Source: Lachnospiraceae bacterium (GTDB lineage Bacteria; Bacillota; Clostridia; Lachnospirales; Lachnospiraceae). From it: DNA of 64,000 nucleotides. The position numbers were made by a program, and so were the translations under genes. The stretch is taken from the NCBI GenBank assembly GCA_021772075.1, contig JAETNQ010000018.1:1-64000 (forward strand), read 5' to 3'. Under the pieces are notes generated by a model that was not told where the DNA came from, did no database searches, and saw only the letters and a list, made by a program, of their open reading frames with translations. Every line of letters begins with the position of its first letter. Positions within the stretch are counted from its first letter, which is position 1. Shown here piece by piece: positions 45,135 through 54,603 of this stretch.

Positions 45135-47195
45135 TTGGACGGACTGATCAATCAAGAAGGATATTCAGCTGCTGATATACAGGCAGCCGACTATGTAAAA
45201 AAACTTGCCAACAAAATGCCGGGCGGCTTTTTTATTTACCGCGCCACTGGAAAAGAAGAAATCTTATATGCCAATAAGTCCATGTTAAAAATTTTTAATT
45301 GCCAGACAATGGAAGAATTTCGGGAAATTACCGGCAATTCCTTTCGGGGGCTTGTTCATCCCGATGATATAGAAGAAGTGGAACAAAGCATCCGGGAGCA
45401 GATCGCCGATAACGATGACGATATGGACTATGTGGAATACCGGATTATCCAAAAAGGCGGCGAAGTACGCTGGCTGGAAGATTATGGCCATTTTACCCAG
45501 CACGATTATAACGGCAATATTTTTTATGTGTTTGTAGTAGATATCACGGAACGAAAGAAACGCCAGCTGCAGGAAAAAGAAGAACAGCTCCAGGAACAAC
45601 TCAGGCGTCTCGGCATGATCGCCGGCCTCAGCATCGACTATGAATCCATTTTTTATGCCGACCTGGATTTGGACAGAATCCAGGCATACCGGATCAGCCA
45701 TCGGTTCCGGCATAAATTCCAGGATATTAATACCGTCTGCCCATTTATCGGGTTTGATGAAGAATATGCGAAAAAATGGGTGCATCCATCCGACCGGGGC
45801 AGTCTTTTACAGGCTACCAATGCCGACTATATCCGTCAGAAACTATCCAAAAATAATTCTTTCCATATCAATTACCGGATTATTCAAAACGAAAAAGAGG
45901 AATACCTCCAGCTCCGCATTGTAAATATTGGAAACCGTGATCATGTTTCCCAAATCGTTATGGGATATCGAAGCGTGGACGACGAAATCAAATACGAACT
46001 GGAACAAAAGAAAATGTTGAAGGATGCCCTGGAACAGGCAAAATCTTCCAATATCGCCAAAAACACTTTTCTTTCCAATATGTCCCACGATATACGGACT
46101 CCTATGAACGCGATCATAGGCTTTGCCACTCTGGCAAAAAAGCATATCGATGAAAAGGAGAAAGTCCGGGAATACCTGAATATGATCGAAACATCCAGCG
46201 ACCAGCTTCTTCGGCTGATTAATGATGTTCTGGAAATATCGAGCATCGAAGCCGACAAAATGCAAATAGAAGAAAGCGAGTGCAGCCTTCTGGATATTAT
46301 TCAGGAAATCCAATCCGCTATTACGCCAAGAGCCTCTGAAAAGGATATCGACCTTTCTTTGAATATCTCCGGGCTCAAGCACTACACCGTATATAGCGAC
46401 CGGCAGAAACTTTTCCAGATACTCCTGCGGCTTACCCGCAACGCGGTAAAATATACGGAATTCAAAGGCAAAGTCTCCATTACGGTCAAAGAAACGGAAT
46501 CCACGGACAGGGAACACGCTACATACCAATTTATCGTCCAAGACAACGGCATAGGCATCAGCGAATCTTTTATGGAACATATATTCGAGCCTTTTGAGCG
46601 CCAGCAAAATACAACTTTAAGCGGTATATATGGCACAGGGCTCGGCCTTACCATTACGAAAAATATTGTAGATATGATGGGCGGAACCATCGAAGTAACC
46701 AGCGCTTCCGGCCAAGGAAGCACCTTTATCATAACACTCAGCCTCCGCATACAGAACCGGCAGTTCCAGCCTTTCCAGCCGAAAAGCCAGGCACAAGCGC
46801 ATGCACTGCAACAACGCCGAATCCTCCTTGTGGAAGATAACGAAATCAATCTGGAAATCGAGGTGGAGCTGCTTCAGGATGCCGGTTTTCTTGTGGATAC
46901 CGCCACCGACGGCAGCATCGCCATTGAAAAAATTGCCAATGCAAAACCCGGATACTACAACTTGGTGCTTATGGATATCCAGATGCCGGTGATGGACGGC
47001 TATCATGCCACATCCGCCATCCGGCGGCTTGAAAACCCGTTGCTGGCCAACATACCCATCGTGGCATTATCGGCCAACACTTTGGACGAAGACCGCAGGA
47101 AATCTATGGAATGCGGCATGAACGCCCACCTTCCAAAGCCTGTCAATATGCCCCAGCTTATGGAGCTTGTAGAAAAAATATTAACCACGTTTTAA
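45135..47195 (+). CDS. Hybrid sensor histidine kinase/response regulator
   Basis: 686 residues, no membrane segments. PAS domain (about 25-145), a second sensor-like segment (about 155-285), HisKA with the phosphorylated His318 (FLSNMSHDIRTPMNA), HATPase with DNGIGIS and GTGLGLTI, and a REC domain with Asp614 (LMDIQMPVMDG) and KPVN. The start is TTG at 45135 with GGAGG 7 nt upstream. No output partner is adjacent. A cytosolic signal such as redox is possible but not shown. Confidence 0.94.
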   Translation: MDGLINQEGYSAADIQAADYVKKLANKMPGGFFIYRATGKEEILYANKSMLKIFNCQTMEEFREITGNSFRGLVHPDDIEEVEQSIREQIADNDDDMDYVEYRIIQKGGEVRWLEDYGHFTQHDYNGNIFYVFVVDITERKKRQLQEKEEQLQEQLRRLGMIAGLSIDYESIFYADLDLDRIQAYRISHRFRHKFQDINTVCPFIGFDEEYAKKWVHPSDRGSLLQATNADYIRQKLSKNNSFHINYRIIQNEKEEYLQLRIVNIGNRDHVSQIVMGYRSVDDEIKYELEQKKMLKDALEQAKSSNIAKNTFLSNMSHDIRTPMNAIIGFATLAKKHIDEKEKVREYLNMIETSSDQLLRLINDVLEISSIEADKMQIEESECSLLDIIQEIQSAITPRASEKDIDLSLNISGLKHYTVYSDRQKLFQILLRLTRNAVKYTEFKGKVSITVKETESTDREHATYQFIVQDNGIGISESFMEHIFEPFERQQNTTLSGIYGTGLGLTITKNIVDMMGGTIEVTSASGQGSTFIITLSLRIQNRQFQPFQPKSQAQAHALQQRRILLVEDNEINLEIEVELLQDAGFLVDTATDGSIAIEKIANAKPGYYNLVLMDIQMPVMDGYHATSAIRRLENPLLANIPIVALSANTLDEDRRKSMECGMNAHLPKPVNMPQLMELVEKILTTF

Positions 47196-47223
47196 ACACA
47201 TAACCAAAAGGAGAATACAAAAT

Positions 47224-48213
47224 ATGAATGATCGTGCATCGAATCGATACGATAAAATGCAATACCGCCGCAGCGGAAAAAGCGGCCTGAAACTTCCGGC
47301 CCTCTCCCTGGGCTTATGGCATAACTTCGGCGATACCGGAAATTATGAAACTATGAAACAGATGTGTCTTACCGCTTTTGACAACGGCATCACCCACTTT
47401 GACTTGGCGAACAATTATGGTCCGGAACCGGGCAGCGCGGAGAAAAATTTCGGCAGGATCTACAAAGAAAACCTGAAATCCTACCGGGACGAACTACTGA
47501 TCAGCACAAAGGCCGGTTATCTCATGTGGGAAGGCCCTTATGGGGACTGGGGCAGCCGGAAATACCTGATTGCCAGCCTGGACCAGAGCCTTGGACGCAT
47601 GGGGCTGGATTATGTGGATATTTTCTACCACCACCGGCCTGACCCGGAAACACCCCTGGAAGAGACCATGGGCGCTCTGGACAGCATCGTCAAGAGCGGC
47701 AAAGCCTTATACGCAGGCCTTTCCAATTACAGCGGCTCACAAATGGAAGAAGCTGCCGCCATTTTAAACGACTTAAAATGCCCTTTCGTGATTAACCAGA
47801 ACCGTTATTCCATCTTCGACCGGACGATAGAGCAAAACGGTCTGAAAAGTTCGGCTGCGAAAGCCGGAAAGGGCATTATTACCTTCAGCCCCCTCGCCCA
47901 AGGGCTGCTCACCGACCGTTATTTAAACGGCATCCCGGAGGACAGCCGCATCCGCACCGATGGACGCTTTTTAAAAGAACAGATTCTTACAGATGAGAAG
48001 CTGGCCCGGATCAAAGCCCTGAACGAAATTGCTGCGGCCCGGGGAGAGTCCCTGGCACAAATGGCTCTAAAATGGATACTGAAGGACGATGTGATCACCA
48101 GCGTGCTGATCGGCGCTTCCAAACCTTCCCAGATCATAGAAAACCTGAAAGTCCTGGACAGCCAGCCTTTTACCGAAGAGGAACTGAAAAAAATAGACGA
48201 ATTTTCCCTTTGA
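47224..48213 (+). CDS. Aldo/keto reductase
   Basis: 329 residues, TIM barrel of the YghZ/Gpr type. Catalytic residues are in THFDLANNYG (Asp and Tyr), STKAGYLMW (Lys) and IFYHHRPDPETP (His). The NADPH loop is SVLIGASKPSQIIENL. YghZ relatives reduce L-glyceraldehyde 3-phosphate or methylglyoxal; the substrate is not provable here. It is 29 bp after the hybrid kinase gene and probably co-transcribed with it. Confidence 0.92.
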   Translation: MNDRASNRYDKMQYRRSGKSGLKLPALSLGLWHNFGDTGNYETMKQMCLTAFDNGITHFDLANNYGPEPGSAEKNFGRIYKENLKSYRDELLISTKAGYLMWEGPYGDWGSRKYLIASLDQSLGRMGLDYVDIFYHHRPDPETPLEETMGALDSIVKSGKALYAGLSNYSGSQMEEAAAILNDLKCPFVINQNRYSIFDRTIEQNGLKSSAAKAGKGIITFSPLAQGLLTDRYLNGIPEDSRIRTDGRFLKEQILTDEKLARIKALNEIAAARGESLAQMALKWILKDDVITSVLIGASKPSQIIENLKVLDSQPFTEEELKKIDEFSL

Positions 48214-48251
48214 ATTTCTGAAAACATCCGGTCGGCAAAAGCTGATATTTG

Positions 48252-49358
48252 TCAAAACGCTTTTCCTGACAGAATATATGCTTTCAAAAATTCATACATT
48301 TCGTTTTCCGTGGGCGGACAGCCTGGCAGACTATGCTGAAAATCTTTCGTGCAGTTTCCGATGCCAAGCTTTCCGCTCTTTTTGCGGAAGCCCTGCCCGA
48401 TACAGATTTTCTCTGGAAAACCGCGAAGCAGCCCCTCTTTTTCCAGCATATCCAGCGCCGGCAGGAGATACCCATAACAGGCGCTGCAGGAATCCACCTC
48501 TTCCGTCACTTCCCGGAGTTTCATGATCCTTTCCTTATCAGGAGCCGCCACAGAACCGTCGGAAGCATTCAATTCCCTGACCAGTATCCCGGACAGGTCA
48601 GCCTTTCCTGCTCCCAGTTTTTCCGCCAGCCCGATATAAGGCACTTCCTCCGTCCTGTAGCCCATCAGTCTGCATACATAAGCATCGCAAAGCACCGGAT
48701 CCGCTGCCGCAAAAATCCGGTTCATCACCGTCGGGTTTCCCCCGTCTTCAAAATTCAGATCCCCGCATATACTGTCCACAAGAATAAAATCCTGACGGAT
48801 TCCCGCCGCCAGATGAGCGATAGGCTTATGCAGCCCCATCGCATGGAACCGTCTTTTTTCCCCATTCGGGATAAGGCCCTTCATATTTTTCAGCGCGCAT
48901 GTAATTCTCGTCTGGCAATGCCCCTTCATCACCGGTACATTGATCATGTAATCCACACCGAAAGCACACTGGCAGATATGAAGCTCCATTCCCGCGCAGT
49001 CCACGGCCTTTGCCTTTTCCTTCTGCGTATCGATCAGCTCTGCCCCATAACAGGCCGCCAGCTCCCTGTACCCGCATTCCCGGAAAGCATGTTCCGTTTT
49101 TTCCCCTACCCAGGAACCTTCCATAATTACGACGTTATGAAATCCATGCTCTTGCAGATACTGCAGCAGCCCCTCCACCACTTCTGGATGCGTCGTCGCG
49201 CCTTCTTCTGCGGAAACCGGAGACACCAAATTCGGCTTGATCCCGATCCGTTTTTCCGGATCCCCGATTCTGCCGGCCAGATCCGCCTCTTCCAGCAGTT
49301 CCTTCGTTATTTTTTTATATTCCTTCCCATAGACCACTAAAATCTCATTATTTTTCAA
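48252..49358 (-). CDS. DUF362 protein
   Basis: 368 residues. The DUF362 core is IKPNLVSPVSAEEGATTHPEVVEGLLQYL, followed by NVPVMKGHCQTRITCALKNMKGLIPNGEKRRFHAMGLHKPI and LVDSICGDLNFEDGGNP. Several Cys (SCSACYG) suggest metal binding, but no ferredoxin motif is present. The family function is unsettled. It is in a 4-nt overlapping operon (ATGA) with the acetyltransferase upstream. Confidence 0.87.
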   Translation of the reverse strand: MKNNEILVVYGKEYKKITKELLEEADLAGRIGDPEKRIGIKPNLVSPVSAEEGATTHPEVVEGLLQYLQEHGFHNVVIMEGSWVGEKTEHAFRECGYRELAACYGAELIDTQKEKAKAVDCAGMELHICQCAFGVDYMINVPVMKGHCQTRITCALKNMKGLIPNGEKRRFHAMGLHKPIAHLAAGIRQDFILVDSICGDLNFEDGGNPTVMNRIFAAADPVLCDAYVCRLMGYRTEEVPYIGLAEKLGAGKADLSGILVRELNASDGSVAAPDKERIMKLREVTEEVDSCSACYGYLLPALDMLEKEGLLRGFPEKICIGQGFRKKSGKLGIGNCTKDFQHSLPGCPPTENEMYEFLKAYILSGKAF

Positions 49359-50251
49359 AAGACTCTTCTCCTCATTTCCGTTCCATCATCCGCTGCCGTC
49401 CGGCTGCGGATGCATCTTACCAATCGTTCATAGCATATTCCCTTGTCCACCGTTCTTTCTTCCCATATAAATCCCAGCTTTCTGCACAAGCTAAGCGAAG
49501 CCTCATTCTCTTTTCGAACCAGCGCCTGTATTTCCTGAAATCCCAACTCCCTCTCGCCATACTCCGCAATCGCTTCACACACTTCATAGGCGTATCCCTT
49601 TCGCTGGTAAGGAACGCCGATCACAAATCCAAGCTCCGGCATATCAAACCCCTGCCTCCAGCTAAGACCCGCGCGGCCTATTACCTCATGATCCGCTTTG
49701 CGCAAGACCGTCCATAACCCATAGCCGTAAAACCCATAGATTTCTTTGATATAATTCCTGATATACGCCTTTTCGTCTGCCGGATCGGGAAATAGGTCTT
49801 CCATGTAATAAGTAATGGAAGGTTCTGCATAAATACGATAAAATTCTTCTACATCCTCTACAGTCGTCTCCCTGACAAGGCACCGGTCCGTCTCTAAAAC
49901 TTTCCATGGCTTCCCCGCCAGGCGCAGATATGCTTTTTCCAGGGACTCCCATTCCAAGTCTGCAATATCCGTAACTGCATAAGCAGCACCGGAAAAATCC
50001 TCCTGCCGGTTATGGTCATGCAAAAAGGCGATCCCGTAATCTCCCCTTTGCCTCAGTTCGGAAAGCATAACCGAAGAATCCGTCACAAAAAGGATCTCCC
50101 CTTTCGCGCATTCTTCCATGCCTTCCCTTTTCCAGCCGTCCGCATCCCCGCAACAAATACGCTCCGCTTCGATGCCCATATTTTTCTTCATTTTTTCTAC
50201 TGCTGCGCCTTGTTCCCTATCCGCTATAAGAAAAATCACTTTTCTTAACAT
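49355..50251 (-). CDS. Two-domain protein: HAD-like N-terminus and GNAT acetyltransferase
   Basis: 298 residues. Residues 1-115 form a Rossmann-like region with VIFLIADREQGAAVEKMKK and FVTDSSVMLSELRQRG. The last 175 residues are a RimJ-type GNAT with the acetyl-CoA loop GVPYQRKGYAYE and LVRKENEASLSLCRKLGF. The combination is also found in other Clostridia genes beside DUF362. The substrate is unknown. The first domain may be a degenerate hydrolase. Confidence 0.85.
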   Translation of the reverse strand: MLRKVIFLIADREQGAAVEKMKKNMGIEAERICCGDADGWKREGMEECAKGEILFVTDSSVMLSELRQRGDYGIAFLHDHNRQEDFSGAAYAVTDIADLEWESLEKAYLRLAGKPWKVLETDRCLVRETTVEDVEEFYRIYAEPSITYYMEDLFPDPADEKAYIRNYIKEIYGFYGYGLWTVLRKADHEVIGRAGLSWRQGFDMPELGFVIGVPYQRKGYAYEVCEAIAEYGERELGFQEIQALVRKENEASLSLCRKLGFIWEERTVDKGICYERLVRCIRSRTAADDGTEMRRRVF

Positions 50252-50366
50252 GCCGGTCCTTTCGGAAAATCTCTATTCTCCTATTTACTAATCTATCCGT
50301 TTCATCTACAATATAACCGTACTGTAAATATAATAAAACAAAATAGAAAAGAAGGGAAGCAGAACA

Positions 50367-50888
50367 ATGGCACAAAATCCGATCGTTACATTTACAATGG
50401 AAAACGGGGATATTATCAAGGCGGAATTGTATCCCGAAACCGCGCCCAATACCGTCAATAACTTTATCTCCCTGATTCGCAGGAACTTTTATGACGGCCT
50501 TATCTTCCACCGGGTGATCCGGGGGTTCATGATACAAGGCGGAGACCCGGAAGGTTCCGGCATGGGCGGCCCCGGCTACAGCATTAAAGGGGAATTCTCC
50601 CGAAACGGTGTGGAAAATAATCTGAAACATGAAGAAGGAGTTCTCTCCATGGCAAGAAGCATGCATCCCGATTCCGCCGGATCGCAGTTTTTCATCATGC
50701 ATAAGAACTCCCCTCATCTGGACGGAGCATATGCCGCTTTCGGCAAAGTGATCGAAGGCATGGAATATGTGGACAGCATCGCGGAAACAAAGACTGATTA
50801 TTCCGACCGCCCCATGGCTCCTCAAATAATGAAAGAAGTCACCGTAGAAACCTTCGGCATTGACTATCCGGAACCGGAAAAAGTTTAA
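50367..50888 (+). CDS. Peptidyl-prolyl cis-trans isomerase, cyclophilin type
   Basis: 173 residues. The active-site arginine and surrounding cyclophilin core are in FHRVIRGFMIQGGDPEGSG, GEFSRNGVENNLKHEEGVLSMAR and SAGSQFFIMHKNSPHLDGAYAAFGKVIEGM. No signal peptide, so cytosolic. It is divergent from the GNAT gene; a TATAAT lies 30-40 bp before the start. Confidence 0.96.
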   Translation: MAQNPIVTFTMENGDIIKAELYPETAPNTVNNFISLIRRNFYDGLIFHRVIRGFMIQGGDPEGSGMGGPGYSIKGEFSRNGVENNLKHEEGVLSMARSMHPDSAGSQFFIMHKNSPHLDGAYAAFGKVIEGMEYVDSIAETKTDYSDRPMAPQIMKEVTVETFGIDYPEPEKV

Positions 50889-51031
50889 GTTCATATTTTG
50901 TTCATATTACTTTAAAAAAAACTTCAATTCATTATCATTCTTTAGACATTTCTTTCCCATATACTAAGTTCATAAGATAAATACATGAGAGCCAGAGTTA
51001 ATTGATTTTTTAAATAACTTTTTCATAATAA

Positions 51032-51061
51032 ATGCCAGATAAAGATTGCTTTATCTGGCAT
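51032..51061 (+). other. Perfect 12-bp hairpin downstream of the cyclophilin gene
   Basis: ATGCCAGATAAA and TTTATCTGGCAT with a 6-nt loop, about 140 nt after the stop. The T-run that follows is interrupted (CCTCCCTTTT), so it may be a weak terminator or an RNA-stability element. Confidence 0.5.
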
Positions 51062-51108
51062 CCTCCCTTTTCAAAGGCTTTTTTATCAAACTTTTGTTCC
51101 ATTTCATA

Positions 51109-51138
51109 TTGACATACAGCACTTTACCGTAATAAAAT
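51109..51138 (+). promoter_or_regulatory. Promoter of the agcS gene
   Basis: TTGACA (51109-51114), 18-nt spacer, TAAAAT (51133-51138). A small hairpin AGAGCG/CGCTCT (51152-51173) with a TATTTTT tail lies right at the 5' end of the expected transcript. Confidence 0.6.
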
Positions 51139-51196
51139 ATATTCATTACAAAGAGCGTAATAACATGCGCTCTTATTTTTATGAAGGAGGTGTGCC

Positions 51197-51274
51197 ATGG
51201 CATCCTATGATGCCATGAAAACGTATGAATGGATTGATTCAAATCGTAACCAATATCAACGGCGTACTGAATAA
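51197..51274 (+). CDS. 25-codon leader ORF overlapping the start of the amino-acid symporter gene
   Basis: ATG at 51197 is 6 nt after a perfect AAGGAGG (51184-51190), while the symporter start at 51225 has no SD. The leader frame (MASYDAMKTYEWIDSNRNQY...) runs through the agcS start in another frame and stops at 51272-51274. An in-frame TGA at 51216 prevents agcS from starting further upstream. Hence ribosomes enter at the leader; coupling or reinitiation is inferred. Confidence 0.5.
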   Translation: MASYDAMKTYEWIDSNRNQYQRRTE

Positions 51275-52679
51275 TTTTATCTGGGGTCCTGTCATGCTCG
51301 TCATTTTTCTTGCGGTGGGACTGATGTTCACCGTACGGACCAAAGTATTTCAGATTTCCCACTTCAAATACTGGATCGATGTAACCTTTCTCCAGCTTTT
51401 CAAGAAAGATTCGGCCCATGTACGGAAGACGGACGACAAACACGCCATTTCCCAGTTCCAGTCGCTCTGCACTGCCCTTGCGGCAACGATCGGCGTAGGC
51501 AATATCTCCGGAGTGGCTATCGCCCTCGCGCTGGGCGGCCCGGGCGCTATTTTCTGGATGTGGCTTTCCGCTTTTCTTGGCATGATGACGAATTATGCGG
51601 AAAATACCCTCGGCATCAAATACCGCTATAAAAACGAAAAAGGCGACTGGGTCGGAGGCGCCATGATCTATATTGAAAAAGGCCTGGGCTGGAAATGGCT
51701 GGCTGTCATTTTTTCCATTTTCTGTGTATTGGCCTCCTTCGGCATCGGCAATATGTCGCAGGGAAACGAAATCGCCAACGGCCTGTATAACTCTTTTTCC
51801 GTTCCCAAATGGGCGACCGCGCTTATCGTTATGCTCCTTGCCGGCCTCGTTATCGTAGGGGGCATCAAGCGCATTGCCTCCGTTACCGAAAAACTGGTTC
51901 CTTTTATGGCCATTACATATATCCTTGGTTCCCTCGTCGTTATTTTTACAAATGCTTCTGCAATTCCCGGAGCCTTCGGCGCTATTTTCAGCAATGCTTT
52001 CCAATTTTCTTCCGTAGGCGGCGGCCTGGCGGGATTTACCGTTATGGTGGCTATGAGAAGAGGGATTTCCAGGGGAGTATTCTCCAACGAAGCCGGCCTC
52101 GGTTCTTCTGTCATGGTCCATTCCGCTTCCAATGTGAAGGAACCTGTCGTGCAGGGAATGTGGGGAATTTTTGAAGTATTTGCAGACACGCTGGTAGTAT
52201 GTACCCTGACCGCGCTTACGATCCTGACATCCGGCGTTTATGATTATACGGAATACGCCAAATATGTCGGCACGGATCTTCCTGCGACCTTAAAAAGCGG
52301 TGTTGCCCTTACCAGTGCGGCATTTGAATCCGTATTCGGTTCCGTCGGAGGCGGTTTTATTTCCATCGCGGTCATGTTATTCGCCTTTTCTACCATCCTC
52401 GGCTGGTCGTACTATGGGGAACGGGGCATCGAATATTTATTCGGCCTGAAAGCCGTCCCTGTTTATAAGCTTGTTTTCATCCTTATTATTTTCATCGGCT
52501 GCAACGCTTCCTTAAAGCTGGTGGTGGATATTTCGGATACCTTCAACGGTTTTATGGCGCTTCCCAACCTGATCGCGGTCAGCCTTTTATCCGGCCAGGT
52601 CATTGCCATGACAAAGGAATATATTGCCAAAGTCAAAGCGGGCAAAGAGACAATAAGCGGAGAAGAACTGAACGAATAA
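51225..52679 (+). CDS. Sodium:alanine/glycine symporter (AGCS family)
   Basis: 484 residues, about eleven membrane segments. Family landmarks: the N-terminus FIWGPVMLVIFLAVGLMFTVRTKVFQ, LAATIGVGNISGVAIALALGGPGAIFWMW, GTVCN-like GGLAGFTVMVAMRRGISRGVFSNEAGLGSS, and WSYYGERGIEYLFG. It imports alanine or glycine with sodium. The start is forced to 51225 by an upstream stop, with no normal SD. A strong terminator follows. Confidence 0.95.
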   Translation: MNGLIQIVTNINGVLNNFIWGPVMLVIFLAVGLMFTVRTKVFQISHFKYWIDVTFLQLFKKDSAHVRKTDDKHAISQFQSLCTALAATIGVGNISGVAIALALGGPGAIFWMWLSAFLGMMTNYAENTLGIKYRYKNEKGDWVGGAMIYIEKGLGWKWLAVIFSIFCVLASFGIGNMSQGNEIANGLYNSFSVPKWATALIVMLLAGLVIVGGIKRIASVTEKLVPFMAITYILGSLVVIFTNASAIPGAFGAIFSNAFQFSSVGGGLAGFTVMVAMRRGISRGVFSNEAGLGSSVMVHSASNVKEPVVQGMWGIFEVFADTLVVCTLTALTILTSGVYDYTEYAKYVGTDLPATLKSGVALTSAAFESVFGSVGGGFISIAVMLFAFSTILGWSYYGERGIEYLFGLKAVPVYKLVFILIIFIGCNASLKLVVDISDTFNGFMALPNLIAVSLLSGQVIAMTKEYIAKVKAGKETISGEELNE

Positions 52680-52690
52680 AAAGAGTCAAA

Positions 52691-52725
52691 AACGCTGCCA
52701 AATCATATCTGGCAGCGTTTTTTTT
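52691..52725 (+). terminator. Intrinsic terminator after the symporter gene
   Basis: Ten-bp stem AACGCTGCCA (52691-52700) and TGGCAGCGTT (52710-52719) followed by a run of eight T. The DUF1189 gene converges on it. Confidence 0.95.
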
Positions 52726-53551
52726 ACATCCACGTCTTGTCATCAAACGAATAATGGTTCTCCTGGTTTCCCTGGTTCATTTGCTGCTGGAGCAGATCTG
52801 TCCTCATCCCCTTCATGACCACTCCGAGAATGACAACGGAAATACCGAAATTAATAATCCAGAAATAAGGAATGGTAAAAGGCAGCCACGAAACACAAGC
52901 TTTAATCAGCAAGGGAAGCACTCTGCTGTAAACGCCAAGCAGATACAACTGCCCGAAAGTAAGCTGGAATTTCATGCAGGATGCCACGATCATTCCGATC
53001 AGGGCGACAAATAAAACGCCGAAGAAAAACAGCAAGGTCATAAAGACATACATAATAACCATAACCACTACAATAATAAAATACATGGAAGGCACCAATG
53101 CCTCAAGGTCTTCTTTCGAAAAATTAATGCCTAATTCGTCAAAGCTGTATTGCTGCATCGCTGTGCCGGAATTTTTAATAATTACTTTTTCAGAGTCCAT
53201 CAGTATGACATTGGTATAACCGGCATAGTATGCCTCCATCTCCGAGGCATCGTAAAATACCTCGTCCGGATTCGTGTCCACCCAGATGCACGTACTGCCA
53301 TCATCAATCTGCACCGTTTCATCCACCCATAAAACGCCGTTGCTCAATTCAAAATCCGGTACATCTTCCCGGATCAGGGAACCCAGCCCCGAACCGCCCA
53401 GCATGAAAAAAGGAACGATTATCGTCAGCAGAAAGTAAATGAGCATAACGACAATGCCAAATCCTAAAACCTTTGATTTCCTATTATTTAAAAATTCCTT
53501 ATAACTCTTAAAGCTGTAAATGGACAACGCCATTTCTTTAAATATATTCAT
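52724..53551 (-). CDS. DUF1189 membrane protein
   Basis: 275 residues. One N-terminal segment (about 30-52), an outside domain (about 55-165), then three to five membrane segments in the C-terminal half, ending in a Gln/Asn-rich tail. The opening MNIFKEMALSIYSFKSYKEF is the DUF1189 family start. Function unknown; possibly a maltodextrin-operon-like or stress protein. SD GGGAG 8 nt before the ATG at 53551; a longer frame runs into the aldolase terminator. Confidence 0.82.
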   Translation of the reverse strand: MNIFKEMALSIYSFKSYKEFLNNRKSKVLGFGIVVMLIYFLLTIIVPFFMLGGSGLGSLIREDVPDFELSNGVLWVDETVQIDDGSTCIWVDTNPDEVFYDASEMEAYYAGYTNVILMDSEKVIIKNSGTAMQQYSFDELGINFSKEDLEALVPSMYFIIVVVMVIMYVFMTLLFFFGVLFVALIGMIVASCMKFQLTFGQLYLLGVYSRVLPLLIKACVSWLPFTIPYFWIINFGISVVILGVVMKGMRTDLLQQQMNQGNQENHYSFDDKTWM

Positions 53552-53578
53552 CCTTTTCTCTCCCTCATGCCATAAGGC

Positions 53579-53606
53579 AAAAGGCTGTCCATGCGGGCAG
53601 CCTTTT
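53579..53606 (-). terminator. Terminator of the aldolase gene
   Basis: GGCTGTCC (53583-53590) and GGGCAGCC (53595-53602), one mismatch, four T on the minus strand. It is weaker than the neighbouring ones and sits 25 nt before the DUF1189 start. Confidence 0.6.
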
Positions 53607-53662
53607 CCTGTTATTTCATATGTCACCAGCCGATAGGCTGATGACTTATATCAGCTCTGCTT

Positions 53663-54526
53663 TTAAGCCTTGCCTACGGAACCGAATAATTCCATCTTTT
53701 CTTTTACTGTCTGTTTGATCGCTTCGAAGCCGGGCGCTAACAGCTTGCGAGGGTCAAAGCCCTTGCCCTGCTGGTCTTTTCCTTCTTCAATATACTTACG
53801 TGTAGCAGCTGCAAAAGAAAGCTGGCACTCCGTATTTACGTTGATCTTAGCTACGCCCAGGGAAATTGCTTTTTTGATCATATCAGCCGGGATTCCTGTG
53901 CCGCCGTGAAGCACCAGAGGCATTTCGCCTGTGAGCTGCTGGATGGCATCCAATGTTTCAAAAGACAATCCTTTCCAGTTTTCCGGATATTTTCCATGGA
54001 TATTGCCGATGCCTGCCGCCAGGAAATCGATGCCGAGATCCGCAACTGCCTTGCATTCCTTCGGATCCGCGCATTCGCCCATACCTACAACGCCGTCTTC
54101 TTCGCCGCCGATGGAACCAACTTCCGCTTCCACGGAAACGCCTTTGTCATGTGCTGCCGCAACAACTTCTTTTGTTTTTGCTACATTTTCATCGATCGGG
54201 TAATGGGAGCCGTCAAACATAACGGATGAAAATCCTGCTTCGATACATTTATAGCAGTGTTCATAGCTGCCGTGATCCAAATGAAGGGCTACCGGAACCG
54301 TAATGTTCTGATCTTTGATCAGTCCGTTCACCATACCAACGATTACATCATATCCGCCCATATACTTGCCTGCTCCTTCGGAAACGCCAAGAATAACAGG
54401 GGAATTGTTTTCCTGGGCAGTCAAAAGAATTGCCTTTGTCCACTCAAGATTGTTGATGTTAAACTGTCCTACCGCATAGTGGCCAGCTTTTGCTTTTTGA
54501 AGCATTTCTGTTGCTGATACTAACAT
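53663..54526 (-). CDS. fba: Class II fructose-1,6-bisphosphate aldolase
   Basis: 287 residues. Zinc-binding segments include HLDHGS and HGKYPENWKG, the catalytic region VSVEAEVGSIGGEED and the phosphate-binding LHGGTGIP with KINVNTECQLSFAAA. It cleaves FBP to DHAP and GAP in glycolysis. The start at 54526 has GGAGG 8 nt upstream; a 5-codon longer frame starts inside that SD. Confidence 0.98.
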   Translation of the reverse strand: MLVSATEMLQKAKAGHYAVGQFNINNLEWTKAILLTAQENNSPVILGVSEGAGKYMGGYDVIVGMVNGLIKDQNITVPVALHLDHGSYEHCYKCIEAGFSSVMFDGSHYPIDENVAKTKEVVAAAHDKGVSVEAEVGSIGGEEDGVVGMGECADPKECKAVADLGIDFLAAGIGNIHGKYPENWKGLSFETLDAIQQLTGEMPLVLHGGTGIPADMIKKAISLGVAKINVNTECQLSFAAATRKYIEEGKDQQGKGFDPRKLLAPGFEAIKQTVKEKMELFGSVGKA

Positions 54527-54603
54527 TTTATTTACCTCCATATGAATTTTTAAAATAACCTGAACCTATTATAATACATTCTTTTTAAAAAGGAAATAGT
54601 TTC

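Noticed and set aside
48333-49340. 335-codon open frame on the plus strand opposite the DUF362 gene
   Set aside because: Composition is typical of an antisense shadow, no domain is recognisable, and the DUF362 match on the minus strand is full length.
50910-50930. Weak Fur-box-like sequence after the cyclophilin gene
   Set aside because: Only one half-site matches the 7-1-7 pattern and the position is not promoter-proximal.
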